From: CBDANW01 sp965197825
GTDB taxonomy: Bacteria; Acidobacteriota; Vicinamibacteria; Marinacidobacterales; DATDRI01
Assembly: GCA_965197825.1 (NCBI GenBank)
Contig: CBDANW010000002.1
Location: 744,001 to 808,000 of the forward strand
DNA length: 64,000 nt
Reading direction: 5' to 3'
Part shown: positions 44,521 to 52,902 of the stretch, piece by piece
How positions within the stretch are numbered: the first letter of the stretch is position 1
Layout of the letters: every line of letters starts with the position of its first letter
Program-made: the position numbers and the translations under genes
Notes under the pieces: generated by a model
Database searches by the model: none
What the model saw: only the letters and a program-made list of their open reading frames with translations
What the model was told of the DNA's origin: nothing

Positions 44521-44887
44521 TCTCGTCCTCCCTCCCACCGCCCACCGGGATATCAACGCCCTACAGCGTGCCGCCTCGGTCGTGATTCAAAAGTCGACGC
44601 GTGAGGGATTCGGACTCACGGTCACGGAGGCGATGTGGAAAGGAAAACCGGTGGTGGGCGGTCAGGTGGGCGGCATTACTAATCAAATCCTCTTCGGCTT
44701 GACCGGATATCTAGTGAATTCCGTCGAGGGAGCGGCCTTCCGACTACGTAGCCGACTCGAGAATCCAGCCTTGGCTGAGCAAATGGGCCGTGAAGGGAAA
44801 GAGCACGTGCGCAGGAATTTCCTTATCACTCGCAGCCTATGTGACTATCTCGCCTTGCTGAGCTGGCTTTGGAAGCGGGAGAATTAA
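44521..44887 (+). pseudogene. treT: Trehalose synthase (TreT-type GT4), C-terminal segment
   Basis: The frame resumes with LVLPPTAHRDINALQRAASV, then VVIQKSTREGFGLTVTEAMW and KGKPVVGGQVGGITNQI, the nucleotide-sugar binding C-terminal Rossmann domain of the GT4 family, and ends at 44887. The E-x7-E motif (REGFGLTVTEA) is intact. The part before, with the domain hinge, is lost with the rest of the IS. There is no plausible start codon of its own. Confidence 0.88.
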
Positions 44888-44921
44888 CCGGCGTCATCCG
44901 GGAATCGCCTCAGGCTTTTCA

Positions 44922-44965
44922 GGCGTCAATCAGCGACATCTCACGACTCAACTTGGCCAGACGCC
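44922..44965 (+). repeat. 44-bp dispersed repeat, copy R4
   Basis: Begins GGCGTCAAT and ends GGCCAGACGCC, 44 bp. It overlaps the last codons and stop of the alpha/beta hydrolase gene on the reverse strand, and lies 34 bp after the end of the trehalose synthase gene. Confidence 0.75.
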
Positions 44966-45729
44966 AGCTCGCTCACGAAATCCCACATCTCCTGGAACAA
45001 GAGCTCCTTGTGATCCGTGAGGCGGTGATCGCCACCGGCGATGAGGGTTAGCTTCGAAATCTGGACCTTCTGCGTGAGGTTGCGTGACAACCGATACGGA
45101 ACCGTCTCATCCTGCGTACCGTGAAGAATGAGGGTCGGGGTCTTGAGCTTCCTGACCAGCGTCGCGATCGGATAGCGCGCTTCGTCTTCCACGAATCCGT
45201 ACCCTAGGTCGAACTCGGCAAACTCGGTTACCAGGTGGGTCTTTCCTTCCTCCCGCCAACGCTGGGCCTTGCTCCGCCCCAGAGAGAGAATGAGTCTTCC
45301 CGCCAGCTCGAAGGCAGGCGCGACCAAAAGGTTTGCATTGACGCGGCCGGGGTGAAGAGCCGAGAACCAGAGCGCGGTGAGTCCTCCCATCGACGAGCCC
45401 ACCAGGAAGACCGACGAAAAAGGTCCGGCTTCATCGACAACGAACCGGAGTCCTCGATCGATATCGCTCAGGTTCCGCGTCAAAGACAACCCGAGAAGCT
45501 CACCTTCCGAATCCCCGTGGCCTGTCAGATCCAGGCTCGCAAACGCCTCTCCTCGCCGAGCGACCTGGCGCGCGAAATGCAAGGCCTTGTCACCTCTTCG
45601 GTTGGAGTTGAGACCGTGCACGAAAAACCACAGCCGCGAGGATTTGCTTGCCGCGGGGAGAAAATCCAAGGCGAGCCGCGCTTCTTCCTCTTTTTCTGGC
45701 TCGATCCAGCGTGGCGGGCTCGGCTGCAT
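44941..45729 (-). CDS. Alpha/beta hydrolase
   Basis: The 262-aa protein has the catalytic Ser in GSSMGG (about residue 112), the Asp in LHGTQDETVPY and the His in GGDHRLTDH, a complete triad. FVHGLNSNRRGDKALHFARQ near the N-terminus is the oxyanion-hole region. It may act as a carboxylesterase or monoacylglycerol lipase-type enzyme; the substrate is unknown. The last residues (ELASGQVES) and the stop are encoded inside the 44-bp repeat R4, so the repeat has replaced or extended the original 3' end. Confidence 0.87.
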   Translation of the reverse strand: MQPSPPRWIEPEKEEEARLALDFLPAASKSSRLWFFVHGLNSNRRGDKALHFARQVARRGEAFASLDLTGHGDSEGELLGLSLTRNLSDIDRGLRFVVDEAGPFSSVFLVGSSMGGLTALWFSALHPGRVNANLLVAPAFELAGRLILSLGRSKAQRWREEGKTHLVTEFAEFDLGYGFVEDEARYPIATLVRKLKTPTLILHGTQDETVPYRLSRNLTQKVQISKLTLIAGGDHRLTDHKELLFQEMWDFVSELASGQVES

Positions 45730-45743
45730 TTTTGGTCTCTACC

Positions 45744-45787
45744 TGCGTCTGACGAGGTTCACTCGTGAGATGCCACATTTTGACGCC
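45744..45787 (-). repeat. 44-bp dispersed repeat, copy R6
   Basis: On the reverse strand begins GGCGTCAAAA and ends CCTCGTCAGACGCA, 44 bp. It lies 15 bp upstream of the hydrolase start, where it could affect that gene's expression. Confidence 0.78.
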
Positions 45788-45807
45788 AGAAACGGCGTCT
45801 GACTTAG

Positions 45808-45850
45808 TGCGTCTGACGAGGTTCTAGCTAGATCGCGCTCTATTGACGCC
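45808..45850 (-). repeat. 44-bp dispersed repeat, copy R5
   Basis: On the reverse strand begins GGCGTCAATAG and ends CCTCGTCAGACGCA, 43 bp. Same orientation as R6, which is 20 bp away. Confidence 0.78.
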
Positions 45851-46237
45851 CTCGTATCGCCCCTCGCCGTCGCTCCGGATGTGCGACGAGCGCTCTGGAC
45901 GGGGAGTGCCCCTCGCTCCCGGAGGAAAAAAAACAGGATAAACCATTGTAAATGAGCGCTTCGCGAGGGTCAACGATCCAAGTTGTCGCTGGTCGTTCTG
46001 GCCACACCCTGGAAGAGATCGAGCCGAAAGGGTGCGCCGCAGAGCTCTTCTCTATTGGGGAAGGCCGATCAATTCACCTCCCCGGCTTGCCGCCCCACGT
46101 GAACTGATAAACCAAATTGATCGAGTCGAAGTCCGAGCCCAGACGCGGTTAGGGGTGGCGAGCCGGTGAGGTTGACCGCCAGACGAAACCTTGCGATTCT
46201 TGCCGTAGCGTTCGCCGCGGCTGGTTCGACTGAGGAT

Positions 46238-46600
46238 CTAGAGATCGAGATGAAGGCGCAGGGCGTCCTCGAACTCCGACATCAGCGCTGACGGAAGCTG
46301 CCCCACGCGTCGGCCAATCCGCTCCATCGTCACCGAACGAACCTGCTCTGCATGCGCCTTGGAGTCGAGGCGCAATCCGCATTCCGAAGCTGGGAGGAAC
46401 ACCTGGAAGGGATATACGCGGGTCACGTTGGAGGTCACGGGCACGACGGTAATGACACCTCGTTTGAGTCGCGACGCCGTCGTGTTAGCGCCGTCGTTGC
46501 TTACGATCACCGCCGGCCGGCGCTTGCTTGCTTCAGAGCCGCGCGCGGGCTCGAAGTTAACCTCTCGAATCTCGCCAGCCTCGCGCGCGACCGCTGACAC
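46238..46600 (-). CDS. PemK/MazF-family toxin
   Basis: The 120-aa protein has the MazF fold signatures GEIREVNFEPARGSEASKRR followed by PAVIVSND and TVVPVTSN, with the RP and SN residues that form the RNA-cleaving site. It would cut mRNA at short sequences. The start is GTG 46600. A cognate antitoxin would be expected just upstream; the only candidate is a short frame at 46557-46700 (about 47 aa, with KTHSGWDNGALVRAAS) that overlaps it and is not convincing. The toxin may be an orphan or the antitoxin degraded. Confidence 0.85.
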   Translation of the reverse strand: MSAVAREAGEIREVNFEPARGSEASKRRPAVIVSNDGANTTASRLKRGVITVVPVTSNVTRVYPFQVFLPASECGLRLDSKAHAEQVRSVTMERIGRRVGQLPSALMSEFEDALRLHLDL

Positions 46601-46752
46601 GGCCCAATAGCTCTTCGGCGGAGGTTGAAACCGCTCCCCGATTCTGCAAGGATGCCGCTCTGACGAGCGCGCCGTTATCCCAACCGCTGTGGGTTTTCAC
46701 AGCGACAGCGGCGCCTTCTCGCCTCGATCCATCGAGGAAAGGAGTGGAGCTG

Positions 46753-47275
46753 ATGACAGTCTTCGGAATCATAGTCCTCATTCTAGGTCTCTTGGCGATC
46801 GCCTGCCCCCTGACCGCTGGTGCTGCCGTTTCGACCATGGTCGCTATCCTCTTTGATGGCAGCCGGTGCGGTTCGCATGCTCTGGGCCTTCAAGGCGGGC
46901 TCTTTCGGCAAAGGTGCCCTAGTCCTTTTGCTTGGTGGACTAACGCTCGGCGTCGGGATCGTGATGTTGGCACGACCGCTCGTGGTTCTTGCCAGCCTGA
47001 CAATCGTACTAGCCGTTTACTTCCTACTCGACGGTATTTCTGAAATCGTGGCTGCATTCAGTGTCAAGCCCGCCAAAGGATGGGGCTTCATGGTCTTCGG
47101 CGGCGCCATGTCGATCCTGCTATCGGCCCTCATCTGGTCTCAGTGGCCTTTATCCGGAGCCTGGGCCATCGGTATTCTGGTCGGCGTACGACTCGTGTTT
47201 GCCGGGACGGCTATGATCGCCCTAGGTTCGGCGATTGGAACCGTTCGGGACGCCGTAGCGGCAGAATCCCATTAG
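46753..47275 (+). pseudogene. HdeD-family (DUF308) membrane protein with one frameshift
   Basis: Four to six short membrane helices are visible: MTVFGIIVLILGLLAIACPL, then after a +1 shift near 46853 AAGAVRMLWAFKAGSFGKGA, VLLLGGLTLGVGIVMLA, TIVLAVYFLLDGISEI and more. The frame changes in GTCGCTATCCTCTTTGATGG, where one T too many breaks VAILLMAAGAVRMLW. Removing it restores a normal ~174-aa HdeD protein. The ATG at 46753 or the GTG at 46744 could start it, after GGAAAGGAG. HdeD proteins relate to acid stress. Confidence 0.8.
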
Positions 47276-47383
47276 ACCCTCTAGCGCAACAAGATCGCGA
47301 CGCCACCCTGGAGGTTCGTCGTCAGTTCAGACCCTACGCCGAAGCCTCCGAAGTCTGCTCGACCCGATAGATTGCCGCGAGCT

Positions 47384-48451
47384 TTAGCTGGCGTCCACAG
47401 TGATACGCCGCCCAGTCTTCGGCTCGAACAGGAGCGTGCGCCCGGGGGAGAAATAAAATCCGACCCGTTCCCCCGGTTTCGCTCGAAAAGAAGAAGGGGC
47501 ACGGGCCGTAATGAGCGCTCCCGCCCAAGTGAGAACGACCAACACGTCCGATCCCAAAAGCTCCACTGCGTAGACCTCGCCGGACGCCCCGTCGTGCGCC
47601 GCGGCGTCTGAGAGCTCGATGTCTTCCGGACGGATTCCCACCTGGACCTCGCCCGAAAACGATGTTCCCGAGAGACGAAGTTGCATGCCCGGAAGAGAGA
47701 GAATCCCCTTTTCCATTCGCCCTGCCACGAAGTTCATGCTCGGATTGCCGACGAAACCTGCAACGAAACGGTTGGCCGGAGCTCGGTAGATCTCCTCGGG
47801 AGTGCCTACTTGCTGGAGCTCGCCGTCTTCCATCACCGCGATACGGTCGGAGAGTGTCATCGCCTCGACCTGATCGTGCGTGACGTAGAGCGTAGTGGTC
47901 GCAAACTCGGTGTGGAGACGCTTGATCTCGGCGCGGGTGCCGGTGCGAAGTTGAGCGTCGAGGTTCGAAAGTGGCTCATCGAGAAGAAAGACCGTCGGCT
48001 TCCGCACCAAAGCCCGACCCAGAGCCACCCTCTGCCTCTGACCCCCGGAAAGCTCTCCCGGTCGACGATCGAGAAGAGGTCCGATTCCTAGCCGCGACGC
48101 CACGTCCCGCACGCGCCGGTCGATGTCCTCTCTCGCCACGCCGCGAAGCTTCAGAGAAAAGCCGATGTTGTCGAAGACGCTCTTGTGCGGGTAGAGAGCG
48201 TAGCTTTGAAAAACCATCGAGACGTCTCGGTCCTGAGGCTCGAGGTCCGTCACGTCACGTTCGCCGATGTACACCTTCCCGAAAGTCGGCGTCTCGAGGC
48301 CGGCCACGATGTTGAGAACCGTAGACTTCCCACAACCACTCGGGCCGAGCAGCGTGAGGAACTCGCGGTCCCGAACCTCGAGATCCAATCGCCGGACCGC
48401 CGTGACTTTTCCGTACCGCTTCTCGATGCCGGCGAGAGATACCCTGGCCAT
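47384..48451 (-). CDS. Sugar ABC transporter ATP-binding protein (MalK/UgpC type)
   Basis: The 355-aa ATPase has Walker A GPSGCGKST at residues 36-44, the Q-loop in VFQSYALYPH, signature ELSGGQRQRVALGRALVR, Walker B FLLDEPLSNLDAQLR and the H-loop in YVTHDQVEAM. The C-terminal ~120 residues form the TOBE regulatory region of the MalK/UgpC type (GIRPEDIELSD). It powers sugar import. It is the last gene of the binding protein-permease-permease-ATPase operon; the ATG is 3 bp from the permease stop. Confidence 0.94.
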   Translation of the reverse strand: MARVSLAGIEKRYGKVTAVRRLDLEVRDREFLTLLGPSGCGKSTVLNIVAGLETPTFGKVYIGERDVTDLEPQDRDVSMVFQSYALYPHKSVFDNIGFSLKLRGVAREDIDRRVRDVASRLGIGPLLDRRPGELSGGQRQRVALGRALVRKPTVFLLDEPLSNLDAQLRTGTRAEIKRLHTEFATTTLYVTHDQVEAMTLSDRIAVMEDGELQQVGTPEEIYRAPANRFVAGFVGNPSMNFVAGRMEKGILSLPGMQLRLSGTSFSGEVQVGIRPEDIELSDAAAHDGASGEVYAVELLGSDVLVVLTWAGALITARAPSSFRAKPGERVGFYFSPGRTLLFEPKTGRRITVDAS

Positions 48452-48454
48452 CGG

Positions 48455-49273
48455 CTACCCCTTCACCGCACCCGCAGTAAGACCTTGAACGATCCGCCGC
48501 TGAAAGACCAGGATCAGAACCAGAACCGGCGCTGAAGCAATGAGAGAGGCGGCCGCGATTTCGCCCCACGGCATCTCCTGGAGCCCGGGAAACAAGGCGA
48601 TGCCCACCGGCACGGTCTGCGCAGCCGGTGAGCTCGTGAAGATCAAGGCGAACAAGAACTCGTTCCAGGCAAAAACGAAAGCGAGTATGGCCGCCGCGAC
48701 GAGCCCCGGTGCCGCCGCGGGCAGCGCCACGAAAAAGAAAGCTTGCCACACCGTCGCCCCATCCACGCGCGCCGCCCGTATCAAGTCCCGAGGAATCTCC
48801 CTGAAGAACGTGGACAAGATCCAGATCATGAGAGGGAGGGTAAACGTGGTATCGGCGGCAACCAAGGCCCACCACGTGTCGCGCAGGCCAACCGCCCGAA
48901 TCCCGAGGTACAGGGGGCTCACAATCGAGATGGGAGGGAACATCGCGACGACGAGGAATCCAAACAGAAGAGCTCCCGAGCCTCTGAGTGGTAGACGCGC
49001 CAACGCGTAGGCGGCGGGAGCGCCCAGAAAGAGCGCGAGCACCATGGTCAGGGTCGCGACGACCGCACTATTAATGATGTAGCGCCCGAAGGGGCGTCCC
49101 TCGAAGACGGAACGATACTGCTCGAGGGTCGGCTCCTCGGGAAGAAGCGGCGGCAACGAACCGAGCTCTCCCTGAGGTTTCAAGCTGGTGACGAGCTGCC
49201 AGGCGGGCGGAGCGAGGAGAAAAGCGAGGGCCATCACGAGAACGGCCACGAATCCGAGCCGGCGGAGCGTCAT
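48455..49273 (-). CDS. Sugar ABC transporter permease (MalG type)
   Basis: The 272-aa protein has six predicted membrane helices and the cytoplasmic EAA loop RDLIRAARVDGATVWQAFF, which contacts the ATPase. Residues at the N-terminus (PPAWQLVTSLKP) and in the middle (LPLMIWILSTFFREIP) are typical of MalG-like carbohydrate permeases. It overlaps the other permease gene by 4 bp (ATGA). Confidence 0.92.
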   Translation of the reverse strand: MTLRRLGFVAVLVMALAFLLAPPAWQLVTSLKPQGELGSLPPLLPEEPTLEQYRSVFEGRPFGRYIINSAVVATLTMVLALFLGAPAAYALARLPLRGSGALLFGFLVVAMFPPISIVSPLYLGIRAVGLRDTWWALVAADTTFTLPLMIWILSTFFREIPRDLIRAARVDGATVWQAFFFVALPAAAPGLVAAAILAFVFAWNEFLFALIFTSSPAAQTVPVGIALFPGLQEMPWGEIAAASLIASAPVLVLILVFQRRIVQGLTAGAVKG

Positions 49274-50154
49274 CCCTCTCTCGCCTGAAAGGCTCCTCGA
49301 CCAGCCAGGCCGATAATCAAAACGCTAGCGGTTCCAGCCAGAAGGAACATCGCCACGGCGATCGCCGAGCCGTAACCGAAACGCAGAGTCTGAAAGACAA
49401 CTTTGTAGATGTAGACGGCCAGCGTCTCGGTGGTATTAGCAGGCCCCCCTCCGGTGAGGACATAAATCGCGTCGAAGATGCGGAAGGAGTCGAGAAAACG
49501 AAAAAGGGCCGTTACGACGAGCGCCGGCCGGAGCAGAGGCAACGTGATTTCGAAGAAGACTCGAAAGGAACGGGCTCCGTCGACCCGGGCAGCGCGCGAC
49601 AAATCCGAGGGAATGGCTGCGAGACCGGCTAGCAAAATCAAGGCCGCAAAAGGGGTCGTCTTCCAGACATCGGCCAGGATGGCGGCGCGAATCGCCCAGA
49701 AGGGATCTCCTAGCCAAGAGACCGGACCGGTCAACAAAGAAAGCTTCTGGAGCAGATAGTTCATGATCCCGAAGTCGGGGTTGTAGATCCATTCCCACAT
49801 TCGCGCCGCCACCACGGTGGGAAGCGCCCAAGGGATGAGAACCGCCGTCCGCGCCAATCCCCTTCCGGCGAACGATCGGTGGAGCAACAGGGCGATGCCA
49901 AGCCCCAATGCGATCTCCACGGTGACCGCCACCACCGCGAAGTACAGCGTCGTTCCCAAGCTCGACCAGAAGCGGCTGTCCGACAACAGGTGGACGAAGT
50001 TGGCGAGTGACGCCCAACGATCGATACCGAATACCGGCATCACCCGCCGGAAGCTCATCCAAACGACCGTGATTAAGGGAACCAAAGCGAGGAGGGTGAC
50101 GAGCGTTACGGCAGGAGCTACGAAGAAGTACGCTTGCCTACCTTCTCGCGTCAT
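49270..50154 (-). CDS. Sugar ABC transporter permease (MalF/UgpA type)
   Basis: The 294-aa protein has six membrane helices and the EAA loop SDLSRAARVDGARSFRVFFE with the conserved Gly. FFVAPAVTLVTLLALVPLI is the first helix and IPWALPTVVAARMWEWIYNP lies in the middle. It pairs with the MalG-type permease as the channel. ATG 50154 lies 17 bp after the binding-protein stop. Confidence 0.92.
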   Translation of the reverse strand: MTREGRQAYFFVAPAVTLVTLLALVPLITVVWMSFRRVMPVFGIDRWASLANFVHLLSDSRFWSSLGTTLYFAVVAVTVEIALGLGIALLLHRSFAGRGLARTAVLIPWALPTVVAARMWEWIYNPDFGIMNYLLQKLSLLTGPVSWLGDPFWAIRAAILADVWKTTPFAALILLAGLAAIPSDLSRAARVDGARSFRVFFEITLPLLRPALVVTALFRFLDSFRIFDAIYVLTGGGPANTTETLAVYIYKVVFQTLRFGYGSAIAVAMFLLAGTASVLIIGLAGRGAFQAREG

Positions 50155-50170
50155 GTTCCTGGGAGGTTAC

Positions 50171-51433
50171 TCACAGCTCGGCTTCCATGTCTTCAAGCAA
50201 GAACTCGATCTCGCGCCGGGCATCGTCGAGAGCGTCGTCGACTTCTTTGACACCCGCCACGATGGCCGAGATTTCCGACTGAAGAACCTGTGAAAGAGCA
50301 AGGTAAAGAGGCGTGACCGGACGAGGGCGTGCCCGTTCCACGACCGTGAGGAGTCGCGGCAGGATCGAATTCTCCTCGGCAAGGTCCGGATCGAGATAGA
50401 GCGACCGTCGGGACGGACGATAGCCGACGGTGCGGGACATGTACGCCTGGCTCTCGGGACGCGTGAGGTACTCGATAAGCGCCCAAGCCTCCTCCGGGTG
50501 TCGAGATTGCCTCGAGATACCAAGCTGCCAGCCGCCGAGTGTCGACCCTCCCGTCGCCAAGGGTCCGGGAGGAATAGGAGCCAAACCCACCTTGCCCCGT
50601 ACCGGCGATCCCGGGCGCTCGACAAGATTCCAAACGTACACCCAGTTGCGGAGAAACACGGCTTTCCCGGCGCCAAACATGACGCGCGTGGACTCCTCAT
50701 CGGAGGTAGCCACCAGCGGCGGGCTGACACCGCTGGTGAGCAGCTCACGAACGAAACGGAAAGCCGCCTGCGACTTCGGAGAAGCGATGCCTACCTCGCC
50801 GTTTTCGAGCACGTTCCCTCCGAACGACGACAGCACCTCCAACGTCACGCACACTAACCCCTCGTATTGTTTTCCTTGCCAGAGAAAACCGTAGAGATCC
50901 GGGTCGTTTTCGCCATCGAGAACCGTACGCACCGCGTCGGCAAGCTCGGGGTAGCTCTCGGGAACTCCGAGACCGTATTTCTCCAAGAGATCCTTTCGAT
51001 AGTAGAGAACGCCGGCATCGATGTACCACGGCACGCCGTAGAGACGACCTCGATAGGTGCTAGCGTCGATGGGAGCAGCAAAGAAATCGCCTCGTTCGGC
51101 CACCGGAAGTCTCTCCGAAAGATCCAGCAACCAGCCGGCCCGGCTGAACTCCGGAACCCAGATGACATCCATGGAGATGACGTCCAGGTCCGAGCCTCCG
51201 CCCTCCAGGGTGGTGATGAAGTATTGGTGCTGGACGTCACTTGAGGACGGCAGGATCTCGTCGATGACGCGGATTCTCGATTCGGCCTCGAATCGATCCA
51301 ACAGGTCTCGAAGCAGACGGTGATCGCCGGGCGTCTTGCCGTGCTTGAAGACGATCACATCCTCGTCACGTTCGGGCCGCTCTGCACAGGACGCTGCTAG
51401 CAAGCAGGCGAGGATGACGGTCGAATATCTCAT
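50171..51433 (-). CDS. Extracellular solute-binding lipoprotein (family 1, trehalose/maltose type)
   Basis: The 420-aa protein has a lipoprotein signal (ACLLAASC, about residues 9-16) and a family-1 binding-protein fold: GSDLDVISMDVIWVPEFSRA, YGVPWYIDAGVLYYRKDLLE, and GGSTLGGWQLGISRQS with the conserved Trp. The pattern is closest to ThuE/LpqY-type trehalose- or maltose-binding proteins, which fits the neighbouring broken trehalose synthase. First gene of the transporter operon, 9 bp after the glycine-rich gene. Confidence 0.9.
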   Translation of the reverse strand: MRYSTVILACLLAASCAERPERDEDVIVFKHGKTPGDHRLLRDLLDRFEAESRIRVIDEILPSSSDVQHQYFITTLEGGGSDLDVISMDVIWVPEFSRAGWLLDLSERLPVAERGDFFAAPIDASTYRGRLYGVPWYIDAGVLYYRKDLLEKYGLGVPESYPELADAVRTVLDGENDPDLYGFLWQGKQYEGLVCVTLEVLSSFGGNVLENGEVGIASPKSQAAFRFVRELLTSGVSPPLVATSDEESTRVMFGAGKAVFLRNWVYVWNLVERPGSPVRGKVGLAPIPPGPLATGGSTLGGWQLGISRQSRHPEEAWALIEYLTRPESQAYMSRTVGYRPSRRSLYLDPDLAEENSILPRLLTVVERARPRPVTPLYLALSQVLQSEISAIVAGVKEVDDALDDARREIEFLLEDMEAEL

Positions 51434-51442
51434 CCTCGCAGC

Positions 51443-51970
51443 TCACGTCTGGGGCGGCGGAGTCGGATGGTTTCCATCTTTCTTCCGGTTCCACCAAGCT
51501 AACACTGCCGGGAGCAGGACTAGGATCAAGAGCCAGCGCGAGTGTTCCGTCAGCGTCCTGCCGAACCTCACGACGCTCGTCCTCATGAACTCCTGAGCTT
51601 CGAGATCATTGGCATGCTCGGCAATCGCCAGTCCGCCCACTGTGTACTCCTTCGCGATGGCGGCACCTCCCAGAGCACCCTGCCAGCCCAGTGCCAGTCC
51701 CCCCATGGCAAAGTAACCGACGGCGAGGCCCCCAATCGCGTATCCCCCGACAGACAGTCCAGCTAGTGAAATCAGCCCTAGCCCCAGCCCTCCCAGGCTG
51801 ATCCCGCCAAACGCAATCCCTCCGACCGACAAGACGACGCCGAACGCGATGTCCCCAATGGCGATCCAGCCTCGGGCTATACCCCTTTGCGCACGGCCAT
51901 CGACCATCTCTGCGGTACGTACGTTCACAAGGGGAAGCCCCAACAACGACGCCTTCGATCGATAATTCAT
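51443..51970 (-). CDS. Glycine-rich repeat membrane-type protein of unknown function
   Basis: The 175-aa protein has about 100 residues of hydrophobic Gly-rich repeats with near five- or six-residue spacing: AFGVVLSVGGIAFGGISLGG, then LGLGLISLAGLSVGGYAIGG and LAVGYFAMGGLALGWQ. Such sequence could form a stack of beta turns in or on the membrane; a final helix (WLLILVLLPAVLAWW) probably spans the membrane. ATG 51970 follows GGGGAGGA. It ends 9 bp before the binding-protein gene and may belong to its operon. I know no function for it. Confidence 0.65.
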   Translation of the reverse strand: MNYRSKASLLGLPLVNVRTAEMVDGRAQRGIARGWIAIGDIAFGVVLSVGGIAFGGISLGGLGLGLISLAGLSVGGYAIGGLAVGYFAMGGLALGWQGALGGAAIAKEYTVGGLAIAEHANDLEAQEFMRTSVVRFGRTLTEHSRWLLILVLLPAVLAWWNRKKDGNHPTPPPQT

Positions 51971-52011
51971 GGAATCCTCCCCATCGCCGTTCATACCATA
52001 GCGGCGGCCCA

Positions 52012-52707
52012 CTAACCCAACGTCTGACGAGCCTTTCGAAAGACACGGTGGAACATGGCCTGGGTCAGTTTTCCGGTAAAAGTATTCTGCTGACTGGGGT
52101 GATAACTCGCTAGAAACAAGATGCCCCCGTCGAGCGTCGTAGCCTCTCCGTGGCCGAACCGGGGACGCGGCTTCACGACCGGATGCCCTGCTTCCTGCCA
52201 CGCGCCGAGAAACGTATCGAAGGCGATCCGCCCGAGGGCGATCACGACCCGCATCCGTTTCAGCAGGCCGAGCTCCGCGAGAAGATAGGGCCGGCAGCGT
52301 GCGAACTCCTCCTGCGTCGGCTTGTTGGCGGGAGGAGCGCAGCGCGCCGCCGCCGTGATGAACGTGTCTCGCAGCCTCAGCCCGTCAGTCCGATCGACCG
52401 ACGTCGCTTGATTCGCGAACGCGAAGCGGTGAAGGGCTTCGTAGAGCCAATCGCCACTCCGATCCCCCGTAAACATTCTTCCGGTTCGGTTGGCTCCATG
52501 AGCCGCGGGGGCGAGACCGACCACGACCAGTCGAGCCCGAACGTCGCCGAAACTGGGAACCGGTCTCCCCCAGTAATCCTGCTCAGCAAATCGGCGCGTC
52601 TTGACGCGCGCGACATGCTCTCGATGCGTTACCAGGCGGGGGCAGAGTCGGCAGGCCACGATCTCGCGTTCGAGCTCCACCAATCCCGATCTCGCCATCC
52701 CCACCAT
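52012..52707 (-). CDS. udgB: Type-5 uracil-DNA glycosylase (UdgB)
   Basis: The 231-aa enzyme has the UdgB motif A VVGLAPAAHGANRTGRMFTG (no catalytic Asp, as expected in family 5), and motif B ASYHPSQQNTFTGKLT. Cys residues in CRLCPRL (near residue 21) and AARCAPPANKP hold a [4Fe-4S] cluster. It removes uracil and other deaminated bases from DNA. ATG 52707 or 52698 may start it. It is divergent from the CBS-domain gene. Confidence 0.93.
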   Translation of the reverse strand: MVGMARSGLVELEREIVACRLCPRLVTHREHVARVKTRRFAEQDYWGRPVPSFGDVRARLVVVGLAPAAHGANRTGRMFTGDRSGDWLYEALHRFAFANQATSVDRTDGLRLRDTFITAAARCAPPANKPTQEEFARCRPYLLAELGLLKRMRVVIALGRIAFDTFLGAWQEAGHPVVKPRPRFGHGEATTLDGGILFLASYHPSQQNTFTGKLTQAMFHRVFRKARQTLG

Positions 52708-52764
52708 CCCTCCCGATCATACCGGCTGCGGTGGACGAGTTGAAGCCGATCGTGTCGATGCTCT

Positions 52765-52808
52765 GGCGTCAATAGGCGTGATCTCGGGAATCAACCTCGT
52801 CAGACGCC
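52765..52808 (+). repeat. 44-bp dispersed repeat, copy R2
   Basis: Begins GGCGTCAATAG and ends CCTCGTCAGACGCC, exactly 44 bp, in the divergent gap between udgB and the CBS gene. Both ends match R1 perfectly. Confidence 0.82.
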
Positions 52809-52902
52809 GGATCCCGGCCTGCTGGACGCCCCAGCCGAGCCCGCTTGCAGATTCGACGGCACTTGGTACACAATGCTGCCAATATCCAACCGGAGGATTG
52901 TA

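Larger units (their letters stand above)
45730..46237. other. 508-bp intergenic region with two 44-bp repeats
   Basis: Holds R6 and R5 (below), separated by 20 bp. Further on there is an A-run near 45927 and, on the reverse strand at about 46075-46150, a 23-codon remnant ending SDFDSINLVYQFTWGGKPGR, which looks like the last strand of an outer-membrane beta-barrel protein. No intact gene was found. Confidence 0.45.

Noticed and set aside
46557..46700. Possible antitoxin frame overlapping the MazF-like gene
   Set aside because: Only 47 residues, no recognisable MazE/AbrB or RHH fold, and it overlaps the toxin start by 43 bp.
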